Below, piece after piece: positions 6,822 through 13,470 of a stretch of 13,759 bases of DNA. The translations under genes were made by a program, and so were the position numbers. The DNA is from Acetobacteraceae bacterium. Its GTDB lineage: Bacteria > Pseudomonadota > Alphaproteobacteria > Acetobacterales > Acetobacteraceae. Within the stretch, counting starts at the first letter, position 1. Each line of letters starts with the position of its first letter. The notes beneath the pieces are model-generated. The model saw only the letters and a program-made list of their open reading frames with translations, made no database searches and was not told where the DNA came from. The stretch covers positions 1-13,759 of the forward strand of contig JAIYAI010000281.1 of the NCBI GenBank assembly GCA_027489135.1. The letters run 5' to 3'.

Positions 6822-7861
6822 GCGACCCTCTCCCGCCAGCCCAGCACGATCCCGCGCATCATGCGCAGCCCCACCTGCAGGGCGCGCCGGTTGTTGACGT
6901 TGCCGCCCTTGCTGACGCCCACGCGCGGGTGGAAGGTGATCGGGCATTCCACGATGGCGAGGCCCTCGGCCAGCGCCGCGTCCAGGAAATGCGCGTTGAA
7001 TTCCAGGTTGATCGCGGGGTTCACCACCGGCAGCAGGCGCTCCAGCGCGTCGCGGTGGCAGAGCTTGTAGGTGGTGCCGACATCGGTGATCGTGGTCTTC
7101 CCCAGATGCTTGAACTCCAGCATCTTCCCGACGAAGAGATTGCCGTAGTACATGAAGGTGCTGAGCTGCGTCAGCGGCTGGCGCAGGCGCTCGACGGTGC
7201 GGGTGCCGTTGACGATGTCGGCGTGCGGCGCATAGGCCAGCAGCTTGTCGATGTCCGCCGCCAGGAAGGTGCCGTCGCCCTCGCAGAGGATGACGATGTC
7301 CGCCCCAGACCGCCGCAGCGCCTCGGTCAGGCAGCGATGCACGCAGGACCCGTAGCCCGGGCGCTCCTCGTTCACCACCACGGCGCCCGCGGCCTCAGCG
7401 TTCGGCGCCGTCCGATCCGTGCTGTTGTTGGAGACGACGATGACCTGGCTGACCGCGGGATGCGCCAGGAAATCGCGCACCGCAGGGCCGATGCTGGCCT
7501 CGTCGTTGTAGGCGGTTAGCGCCACGACGAGCCCGGTCCGCTGCACCGGATGGTCGTGCACCGCATCCGTACCGCGCTTGCGATCCCGCAGCCCCAACAT
7601 GTCGCCGAGCACGAGGCCCACCCCCAGCACCAGTGGCAGGCCGCTGTACCAGACCAGCCACTCCGCCACCGGCCGCAGCCAATGCTCGAGCCCGAGGAGG
7701 TAGCGCGGCACGACCAGCGCGACGCCGACGAGGTACATGGCGATGCCGAGGCTGAAGAGCAGCAGCCCATAGAGCGCCCAGGGCAGGTGCAGCACGCCCG
7801 ACGGCACGGCGGCGCGCTGCCGGGAGAGCCGCGAATCGGCGGCGGGGCGGAGATGATTCAC
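6818..7861 (-). CDS. Family 2 glycosyltransferase with N-terminal membrane hairpin
   Basis: From the GTG at 7861 this encodes 347 residues; an in-frame TTG at 7897 would add 12. Neither start has a good ribosome site, so the start is uncertain. Two membrane helices (about 26-51 and 69-90) precede a GT-A domain with TAYND (116-120), SNNSTDRT (144-151), ERPGYG (166-171), the acidic metal/nucleotide site CEGDGTF (193-199), NGTRT (218-222), a DPM-synthase-like TDVGTTYKLCHRDALE and the C-terminal VSKGGNVNNRRA. This resembles polyprenyl-phosphate glycosyltransferases of the DPMS type, which make the lipid-linked sugars that GT-C enzymes use. It is unusual in carrying membrane segments at the N- rather than the C-terminus. 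Its stop overlaps the methyltransferase start (GTGA). A GT-C-like gene closes the unit, so a donor-then-transfer pathway is plausible. Confidence 0.85.
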   Translation of the reverse strand: MNHLRPAADSRLSRQRAAVPSGVLHLPWALYGLLLFSLGIAMYLVGVALVVPRYLLGLEHWLRPVAEWLVWYSGLPLVLGVGLVLGDMLGLRDRKRGTDAVHDHPVQRTGLVVALTAYNDEASIGPAVRDFLAHPAVSQVIVVSNNSTDRTAPNAEAAGAVVVNEERPGYGSCVHRCLTEALRRSGADIVILCEGDGTFLAADIDKLLAYAPHADIVNGTRTVERLRQPLTQLSTFMYYGNLFVGKMLEFKHLGKTTITDVGTTYKLCHRDALERLLPVVNPAINLEFNAHFLDAALAEGLAIVECPITFHPRVGVSKGGNVNNRRALQVGLRMMRGIVLGWRERVA

Positions 7862-7913
7862 GCGCCAGGGGTAACGAATTCGCCCGGCCGTGCGCAAGGC
7901 TGCGGTGACCGCT

Positions 7914-8267
7914 TCAGTCGACGGGCAGGAAGATGAAGCCTACCGCCGCGACCAGGCAGGCCATGGCGGCGAGGTAGGTCCAGCGGATCGGCTCCCCCAG
8001 GAAGAGCACGCTGAAGGCCGCGAAGACCGTCAGCGTGATCACCTCCTGCATGATCTTCAACTGCTGGCCCGTATAGGCGCCGCTGGCATAGCCGACGCGG
8101 TTCGCCGGCACCGCCAGGCAGTATTCGAAGAAGGCGATCCCCCAGGAGATCACCACCGCCAGCCACAGCGGCCATGACGGCGCCTTCAGGTGGCCGTACC
8201 AGGCGAAGGTCATCAGCACGTTGCTGCCGATCAGCAGCAGTGGCGGCAGGATGTGGGCGGAGGTCAC
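7914..8267 (-). CDS. DUF486 small membrane protein (DMT-like)
   Basis: This 117-residue protein starts at the GTG at 8267, which overlaps the AmpG-type stop as GTGA. It has four hydrophobic helices and matches the DUF486 family almost throughout: FAWYGHLK (21-28), SWGIAFFEYCLAVPANRVGY (41-60), GQQLKIMQEVITL (67-79), and FLGEPIRWTYLAAM in the last third. DUF486 is a half-size relative of the drug/metabolite transporter superfamily, and its members probably work as dimers in the inner membrane. No substrate is established. Length and conserved blocks are as expected, so it is intact. Stop/start coupling to the AmpG-type permease suggests co-translation, but a functional link is not proven. Confidence 0.88.
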   Translation of the reverse strand: MTSAHILPPLLLIGSNVLMTFAWYGHLKAPSWPLWLAVVISWGIAFFEYCLAVPANRVGYASGAYTGQQLKIMQEVITLTVFAAFSVLFLGEPIRWTYLAAMACLVAAVGFIFLPVD

Positions 8268-9535
8268 GCGGCTTTCTCCGGCGGGTAGCGGCGCAGTAGC
8301 CAGAGCATGATGGCCATGGCAGGCAGCGCGGCGGCGGTGGTCAGCAGGAAGAAGGGTTGCCACCCCAGCCCCTCCGCCAGCCAGCCCGCACTGGCCCCCA
8401 GCGTGCGCAGCGGCACGGCAGCCAGCGAGGACAGCAGCGCATATTGCGTCGCCGTGAAGGCGCGGCTGGTCAGGCCTGCGAGGTAGGTGAGGAAGGCGGC
8501 GTCGGCCAATCCATCCGTGAAGTTCTCGACGCCGACCTGCGCCCAGAGCATCGGCATGCTGTGCCCCGCCTGCGCCAGCGCCACGTACATCAGGTTCGAC
8601 AGCATCTGCCCGATGCCCGTCAGGATCAGCGCCCGCGCCACGCCGATTCGCCCGACCAGCCAGCCCCCCGCCAGCGCGCCCAGCAGCACGGCGACCATGC
8701 CGAAGATGGTGGCGACGGTTGCCACATCCTCCCGCGTGAAACCGAGGGAACGGTAGAAGGGCGTGGTCATCACGCCGGCCAACGCCTCGCCCAGCTTGAA
8801 CAGCGCGACGAAGAGCAGGATCGCCACCCAGCCCGGCCGACGCATGACGTCGCGGAAGGGATCGACGACGGATTCCTTCAGCCGCGCCCGCCACCCCGTC
8901 CCGCGCGGCGCGGGCCGCGGCCCCTCCCGCCCCAGCAGCGTCGCCAGCATGCCCGGCAGCATCAGCAGCGATGCCGCGGCATAGGCGCCGGACCAGCCGA
9001 TATGCTGCACCAGCAGCAGCGTGCCCGCGCCGGCGGCCAGCAGCGCGAGCCGATAGCCCCAGACATAGGCCGCGAGGCCATAGGCCTGCGCCTCCTCGTC
9101 CTCGCCCAGAATCTCGATGCGCCACGCATCCACCACGATGTCCTGGCTGGCCGAGAGGAAGGCGACCGTCACGGCCAGCGTCACCGTCGCCGTCGCGGCC
9201 GTCGCCGGATCGGTCGCCGCGATGCCGAGGATCGCCACGCCCAGCAGCGCCTGGATCGGCAGCAGCCAGCCGCGGCGCTGGCCCATCGGCAGTGGCGGTC
9301 GGACGCCGTCCAGCGCCGGGGACCAGAGGAACTTGTTGGCGTAGGCCAGGCCGATCAGCGCCGTCAGCCCGATCGCGCCGAGCGAGAGCCCCGATTCGGT
9401 GAACCACTGCCGCAGCACCTGCCCCGCCGCCAGCGGCAGCGGCGCGCCGCAGGAGAAGCCGAGGGCGAGCAGCAGCAGGAAGCGCCGGTCCCGCAGCAGG
9501 CGGAAGCGGTGCGGGGCGGGCGGCGTGTCGGGCAT
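8264..9535 (-). CDS. ampG: AmpG-type muropeptide MFS permease
   Basis: This is a 423-residue, 12-helix inner-membrane transporter from the ATG at 9535; a GTG two codons upstream (9541) is an alternative start. The AmpG pattern is clear: a GFSCGAPLPLAAGQVLRQW helix, GAIGLTALIGLAYANKFLWSP with ALD (54-76), QDIVVDAWRIEIL (131-143) and YVWGYRLALLAAGAG (157-171). AmpG imports anhydro-muropeptides from the periplasm for peptidoglycan recycling and is needed for AmpC beta-lactamase induction in many Gram-negatives. It lies 15 bases after the NHL lyase gene, and its stop overlaps the DUF486 start. Its place behind ureide genes is unexpected and no other recycling gene (ampD, nagZ) is in the window, so the true substrate may differ from that of the classic AmpG. 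Confidence 0.8.
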   Translation of the reverse strand: MPDTPPAPHRFRLLRDRRFLLLLALGFSCGAPLPLAAGQVLRQWFTESGLSLGAIGLTALIGLAYANKFLWSPALDGVRPPLPMGQRRGWLLPIQALLGVAILGIAATDPATAATATVTLAVTVAFLSASQDIVVDAWRIEILGEDEEAQAYGLAAYVWGYRLALLAAGAGTLLLVQHIGWSGAYAAASLLMLPGMLATLLGREGPRPAPRGTGWRARLKESVVDPFRDVMRRPGWVAILLFVALFKLGEALAGVMTTPFYRSLGFTREDVATVATIFGMVAVLLGALAGGWLVGRIGVARALILTGIGQMLSNLMYVALAQAGHSMPMLWAQVGVENFTDGLADAAFLTYLAGLTSRAFTATQYALLSSLAAVPLRTLGASAGWLAEGLGWQPFFLLTTAAALPAMAIMLWLLRRYPPEKAA

Positions 9536-9550
9536 CGCCACCCGTTACCG

Positions 9551-10402
9551 TCAGCCCCCGATGGGCGCCAGACGCGTGAGGCGATTGGGCGTCTGCTCGG
9601 AGCAGTAGATCGCCCCGGTCGCCGTGCAGTACCACATGCCATGCGCGCCGTTCAGCACGGGCCGGCAGCGGCCGATGAGCGTGCCGTTGCCGTCGAATAG
9701 CGAGAGGCGCGGCACCTGGTCCGTCACGTAGAGGCCGCCGCCCGGCGCGCCGTGCACGTCCATCGGCCGGAACATGTCGCCGATCGAGAACAGGTGCATC
9801 CCCTCCGCGGTGAAGACCTGCACGCGGGCGTTCTCGCGGTCCGCGATCGCGACGCGGCCATCCGGCATGACCCAGACCGAATGCGGGATATGGAATTCGC
9901 CGGGGCCGGCGCCGGGGACGCCCCAGCCGCCCAGCGGCGTGCCCTCCGCGCTGAAGCGGTGGACGCGGTGGTTGGCGTAGCCGTCGGCGACATAGATCGT
10001 CCCGTCCGGCGCGAAGGCGACGTCGCAGGGGGCGTTGAAGGGCTCGCAAGGGCCGTGGCGCTTGCCGAGCCCGCCGAGGCGCTTGCCCTCCGGGCTGAAA
10101 ACGATGACCTCATGGGCGTCGCGGTCCACCACGAAGACGCGGCCGTCGGGGTGCACGCTGGCCATGTGGATGTCCATGACCGCCTCGCCCCAGGTGGCGC
10201 GCAGACGGCCATCGGGTTCGTAGACGCGGACGGAGGGCGTGCCGGGATCCGTGTAGGGATCGGTGCGGACGAAGCCGTAGACACGGCCCTGCGCGTCGCA
10301 GGCAACGTCGGTGAAGCCGCCGGGGCCGGTCAGCGGCTCGCCCCAGGGGCGCTCGACGCGGTAGCGCTGCGCGCCGAGCGCGACGACGAGGGTCTCTGTC
10401 AC
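9551..10402 (-). CDS. NHL-repeat lyase, peptidyl-alpha-hydroxyglycine amidating lyase (PAL)-like
   Basis: This 283-residue beta-propeller starts at the GTG at 10402, which overlaps the puuE stop (GTGA). NHL blades include CDVAFAPDGTIYVADGYANH and IPHSVWVMPDGRVAIADREN, the hallmark of PAL-like proteins. Compared by eye with the remembered mammalian PAL sequence, the zinc histidines fall at H79 (DIHMASV), H174 (IPHSV) and H254 (GAHGM), the catalytic Tyr at Y142 (DGYANHR) and the active-site arginines at R46 (FVRTD) and R189 (ADREN). PAL (EC 4.3.2.5) splits peptidyl-alpha-hydroxyglycine into an amide and glyoxylate. There is no signal peptide, so this protein should act in the cytoplasm, and no monooxygenase partner is in view. 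Next to allA and puuE, a ureidoglycolate-like small substrate is an attractive but unproven idea. Confidence 0.85.
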   Translation of the reverse strand: MTETLVVALGAQRYRVERPWGEPLTGPGGFTDVACDAQGRVYGFVRTDPYTDPGTPSVRVYEPDGRLRATWGEAVMDIHMASVHPDGRVFVVDRDAHEVIVFSPEGKRLGGLGKRHGPCEPFNAPCDVAFAPDGTIYVADGYANHRVHRFSAEGTPLGGWGVPGAGPGEFHIPHSVWVMPDGRVAIADRENARVQVFTAEGMHLFSIGDMFRPMDVHGAPGGGLYVTDQVPRLSLFDGNGTLIGRCRPVLNGAHGMWYCTATGAIYCSEQTPNRLTRLAPIGG

Positions 10403-11322
10403 TCGTTCAGCCCCTTCCCGGGATAGGGATGTGTCGCCATCCAGTGCTTTGCGATGTCGACACGCCGCGTGATCCAGACGCCCTTGCGCGCCGTCATGTA
10501 GTCCAGCAGGCGCTGCAGGCCGGCGGCGCGGGCAGGATGGCCGATCAGCCGCATGTGCAGCCCGACGGACATCATCTTCGGTGTCTTGGCACCTTCGGCG
10601 TAGAGCATGTCGAAGGCATCGCGGACAAAGTGGAACCATTCATCCGCGGTGCCGACCCAGCCGGCGTATTTCCCGTCGTTGTTCACCAGGGAATAGGGCA
10701 CGACGAGCTGCGGCTTGTTGTCCACGGTGACCCAGAAGGGCAGTTCCTCGCCGTAGTAGTCGCTGTCGTAGAGGAAGCCGCCATGCTCCACGACCAGGCG
10801 GCGGGTGTTCACGCTCGGTCCGTAGCGGCAGTACCAGCCGTCGGGCTTCATGCCGACGGTCTGCTCGAGGCTCTTCACGGCGCGGGCGATATGCTCCCGT
10901 TCCTCGGCCTCGGACAGTTCCCAGTGCTTGATCCAGCGCCAGCCATGGCAGCAGATGTCGAAGCCGCTGTCGCGCACGGCTGCGGCGGTGGCCGGGTTGC
11001 GCTCCAGCGCGAGGGCGCAGGCGAAGAGGGTCAGCGGCAGGTTGCGTTCCTGGAAGAGGCGCAGCAGCCGCCAGAAGCCGACGCGGGAGCCGTATTCGAA
11101 CATGCCCTCGGCGGCGAGGTCGCGGCCGGTCGGGATGTTGCGCACGCCGCCCGATTCGGTCAGGCCGTTTTCCGTGTAGCCCTCCCCGTCCTGGACGGAG
11201 GGCTCGGAGCCTTCCTCGTAGTTGATCACGAAATTCACGGCCACGCGGGCGCCGTCCGGCCACTTGGGGTCCGGCGAATTGTTCGCGTAGCCGATGAAGT
11301 CGCGCTTCACCTCGTAGGGCAT
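10399..11322 (-). CDS. puuE: Allantoinase PuuE / polysaccharide-deacetylase-fold amidohydrolase
   Basis: The 307 residues match the cofactor-independent allantoinase PuuE, which opens allantoin to allantoate. Blocks are RDFIGYANNSPDPKWPDGAR (7-26), NYEEGSE (34-40), EYGSRVGFWRLL (76-87), CCHGWRWIKHW (124-134), NTRRLVVEHGGFLYDSDYY (172-190), FDMLYAEGAKTPKMMSVGLH (237-256), MRLIGHPAR (257-265) and TRRVDIAKHW (285-294), near the family's full length. The ATG at 11322 has GGGAG about 11 bases upstream. The gene follows allA by 15 bases, supporting a ureide role. One difference: canonical PuuE, as I remember it, has a WYTGRTGPNTRR loop, whereas this protein reads GWYCRYGPSVNTRR (162-175), so a related cyclic amide rather than allantoin is possible. 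Confidence 0.85.
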   Translation of the reverse strand: MPYEVKRDFIGYANNSPDPKWPDGARVAVNFVINYEEGSEPSVQDGEGYTENGLTESGGVRNIPTGRDLAAEGMFEYGSRVGFWRLLRLFQERNLPLTLFACALALERNPATAAAVRDSGFDICCHGWRWIKHWELSEAEEREHIARAVKSLEQTVGMKPDGWYCRYGPSVNTRRLVVEHGGFLYDSDYYGEELPFWVTVDNKPQLVVPYSLVNNDGKYAGWVGTADEWFHFVRDAFDMLYAEGAKTPKMMSVGLHMRLIGHPARAAGLQRLLDYMTARKGVWITRRVDIAKHWMATHPYPGKGLNE

Positions 11323-11337
11323 TGGTCCGTGCTCTCC

Positions 11338-11817
11338 CTAATCCAACGCGACTTCGAAGGGCGCGACGTCGACGAACTCGTCGTCCGCCTTCGTGCCGTC
11401 CTTCCACATGAAGATGGCGAAGCGCGCCTCCCGGTCCAGCACGGTGAAGGGGTGGTGCCAGACATCGGCGCCATAGGTCACGCCCTGGTCGCCGCGCGCG
11501 AGGAAGCAGCGGGCGCGCGCCATGTCCGGCCCCGTCCCCTGCGCCAGATGCGGCGCCACGATCACCAGCCAGCGCCCGGCCTCCTGCGGAATGAAGCTTT
11601 GCGACGAATGCAGGTGCCGCTCCATCTGGTGGGAGCGGATCGGCAGGGTCGTGACCGGTTGCTTCACCACCAGCGACAGGCTCGGCCGCGCATGCGGGCG
11701 GCGGTTGGCCAGCGCATCCTCGAAATAGGTGCGGCCGGGAATGGCCGGGCCTTCCAGCACCTCGCCATAGGGCAGGAAGGCGGCGGAGGTCAGGGGTTCG
11801 GCAACGAGGCGCATCAT
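11338..11817 (-). CDS. allA: Ureidoglycolate lyase
   Basis: This gene encodes 159 residues, close to the 160 of E. coli AllA. The enzyme cleaves (S)-ureidoglycolate to glyoxylate and urea, the last step of one allantoin breakdown route, in the cytoplasm. Family landmarks are LTSAAFLPYGEVLE (9-22), MERHLHSSQSFIP (65-77, the ERH..gtQaFiP motif) and GVTYGADVWHHPF (112-124), which hold the cupin-fold active-site histidines. The start at 11817 overlaps the permease stop (ATGA); the next codon is also ATG (11814), so the start could be one residue shorter. It lies directly between the ABC permeases and puuE, which supports a role in ureide use. Allantoicase, urate oxidase and urease genes are not in the window. 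Confidence 0.92.
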   Translation of the reverse strand: MMRLVAEPLTSAAFLPYGEVLEGPAIPGRTYFEDALANRRPHARPSLSLVVKQPVTTLPIRSHQMERHLHSSQSFIPQEAGRWLVIVAPHLAQGTGPDMARARCFLARGDQGVTYGADVWHHPFTVLDREARFAIFMWKDGTKADDEFVDVAPFEVALD

Positions 11818-12635
11818 CCGCGCATTCTCCGCGTCAGGCCGGTGAGCCGTTCCATCACCAGCATCAGCACGAAGGCCACGACGATCAGCGTGCCGGAGAC
11901 GGCGGCGACGCGCACGTCGAGCGTGCTTTCCATCATGCCCCACATGCGGATCGGCAGCATGTCCGTCCGCGCCGAGGACAGGAACAGCGAGACCGGCACG
12001 TTGTCCACGCTGGCCATGAAGGCGAGGAAGGCACCCGCGGCGATGCCCGGCGCGATCAGCGGCAAGGTCACGCGCCGGAAGGTCATGGTCCGCCCGGCCC
12101 CGAGGCTGGCCGAGGCATCGAGGAGCGCGGGGTCGAGCTGGGTCAGCGAGGCGCCCACCGTCCGCAGCAGGAAGGGCGTCACCACGATGAAATGCCCGAG
12201 GATCAGCAATTCCAGGGATGGGCGGAAGCCAAGGATGGTGAAGTACATCAGCGCCGCCAGGCCGAAGGCGAGGCCCGGCAGCACCAACGGTGCCATGAAG
12301 AAGGCATCGAGGCTGCGCCCCAGCCGGCCGCCGGCGCGCGATATCGCCAGCGCTGCCGCCGTGCCCAGCACCGTCGCCAGCCCCGCCGCCATCGCCGCAA
12401 CCCAGATCGTGTTCTCCGCCGCGCGGTGGATCTGCCGCGACCGCACCGGGTCCAAGAGCAGTTCGTACCAGCGGAAGGAGAAGCCCTGGGGCGGGAAGCG
12501 GATGGTGCGGCTGTCGGTGAGCGAGGTCGCAAGCACCACAAGCACCGGACCCACCAGGATCACCAGCGCCAGCGTCGCGAGCGCGCCGATCACCAGATAG
12601 TAGGACAGCTCCCCCGCGCTGTGTCGCCTAGCCAT
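11814..12635 (-). CDS. ABC transporter inner-membrane permease, PotC-like
   Basis: This gene encodes 273 residues with about six membrane helices, from the ATG at 12635, with GGGGGGAC about 7 bases upstream; the frame open further upstream lies in the preceding gene. The cytoplasmic EAA-type loop that docks the ATPase is LLDASASLGAGRTMTFRRV with LPLIAPGI (171-198). The sequence order fits the second permease (PotC type) of polyamine/opine/amide-type importers. The start overlaps the preceding permease by 8 bases and the stop overlaps allA. Its partners are the permease upstream, the PotD-like binding protein at the right edge and an ATPase gene that is not in the window. The likely substrate is a ureide or related nitrogen compound, judged from the neighbours only. 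Confidence 0.9.
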   Translation of the reverse strand: MARRHSAGELSYYLVIGALATLALVILVGPVLVVLATSLTDSRTIRFPPQGFSFRWYELLLDPVRSRQIHRAAENTIWVAAMAAGLATVLGTAAALAISRAGGRLGRSLDAFFMAPLVLPGLAFGLAALMYFTILGFRPSLELLILGHFIVVTPFLLRTVGASLTQLDPALLDASASLGAGRTMTFRRVTLPLIAPGIAAGAFLAFMASVDNVPVSLFLSSARTDMLPIRMWGMMESTLDVRVAAVSGTLIVVAFVLMLVMERLTGLTRRMRG

Positions 12636-13470
12636 GGATGCGTCCCCCCGCGACGCGGCCCGCATAGGCGATCACCGCGATGACCGCGGAGACCGAGAGC
12701 AGCAGCGTCACCGCCACCGTCGCCGCGAAGGGCCAGTTGGAGACCACCATCGCCTGCTGCCAGATCATCGCCGGCAGGTAGACCAGCCGCCCGCCACCGA
12801 TCACGGACTGGCTGATGAAGGCTGTGGTGGCGGAGGCAAAGACCAGCAGGCAGCCTGCGGCCAGCCCTGGCGCGACCAGCGGCAGGATCACCCGGAACAG
12901 CGTCCGCCAGGGCGAGGCGCCGAGCGAGGCGGAGGCGTCCATCAGGTTCGGGTCGATCCGGCTCATCACCGCCAGCAGCGGCAGCAGCAGCAGCGGCATC
13001 TCGATCTGCGTGAGCGAGATCACCAGGCCGAGCTCCGTCTGCAGCAGCCGCAGCGGGTCGGCGGCAAGCCCCAGGCCCAGCACGATCTTGTTCACGACGC
13101 CTTCGCGCCCGAGGATGACGATCCAGGCGAAGGTGCGCACCACCACGCTGGTCAGCAGCGGCATTACCGCGACGAACAGCAGCGCCCGCTGCCAGAAGGG
13201 CGGCGCCGCGCGATAGACCAGCGCGAGCGGCAGGCCCAGCACCACCGTCGCCGCCACTGCCTTCAGCCCGAGCATGAGGGTGTCGCCCACCACTTTCCAG
13301 TGGAAGGCGTCCAGCAGGAAGCGCCGCCACTGGTCGAGGCCGAACTCCGTCATCTTCTCGTCGGTGTAGAAGCTGACGACGAAGAGCATCAGCAGCGGCG
13401 CCACGAAGAAGGCCGCGTAGGCGAGGCCCAGCGGCAGCGCCGGGCCGAAGCCGCCGAGCCTGCCCCCCAC
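12628..13470 (-). CDS. ABC transporter inner-membrane permease, PotB-like
   Basis: This gene encodes 280 residues with about six membrane helices. It starts at the GTG at 13470, which shares one base with the TAG of the binding-protein gene (TAGTG). The first helix is PALPLGLAYAAFFVAPLLML, and the EAA-type loop is LMDASASLGASPWRTLFRV with ILPLVAPGL (176-203). FVAPLL...VSFY at the N-terminus and VMPLLTSVVVRTFAWIVILG (102-121) are typical of PotB-type first permeases of spermidine/putrescine-like importers. It forms a heterodimer with the next permease. The ATP-binding subunit is not in the window and may lie beyond the right edge. Confidence 0.92.
   Translation of the reverse strand: MGGRLGGFGPALPLGLAYAAFFVAPLLMLFVVSFYTDEKMTEFGLDQWRRFLLDAFHWKVVGDTLMLGLKAVAATVVLGLPLALVYRAAPPFWQRALLFVAVMPLLTSVVVRTFAWIVILGREGVVNKIVLGLGLAADPLRLLQTELGLVISLTQIEMPLLLLPLLAVMSRIDPNLMDASASLGASPWRTLFRVILPLVAPGLAAGCLLVFASATTAFISQSVIGGGRLVYLPAMIWQQAMVVSNWPFAATVAVTLLLSVSAVIAVIAYAGRVAGGRIHG

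Noticed and set aside
7914..10049. 711-codon minus-strand frame covering AmpG and DUF486
   Set aside because: Only the last 117 codons (DUF486) are real; the rest is a shifted reading of the AmpG-type and NHL genes.
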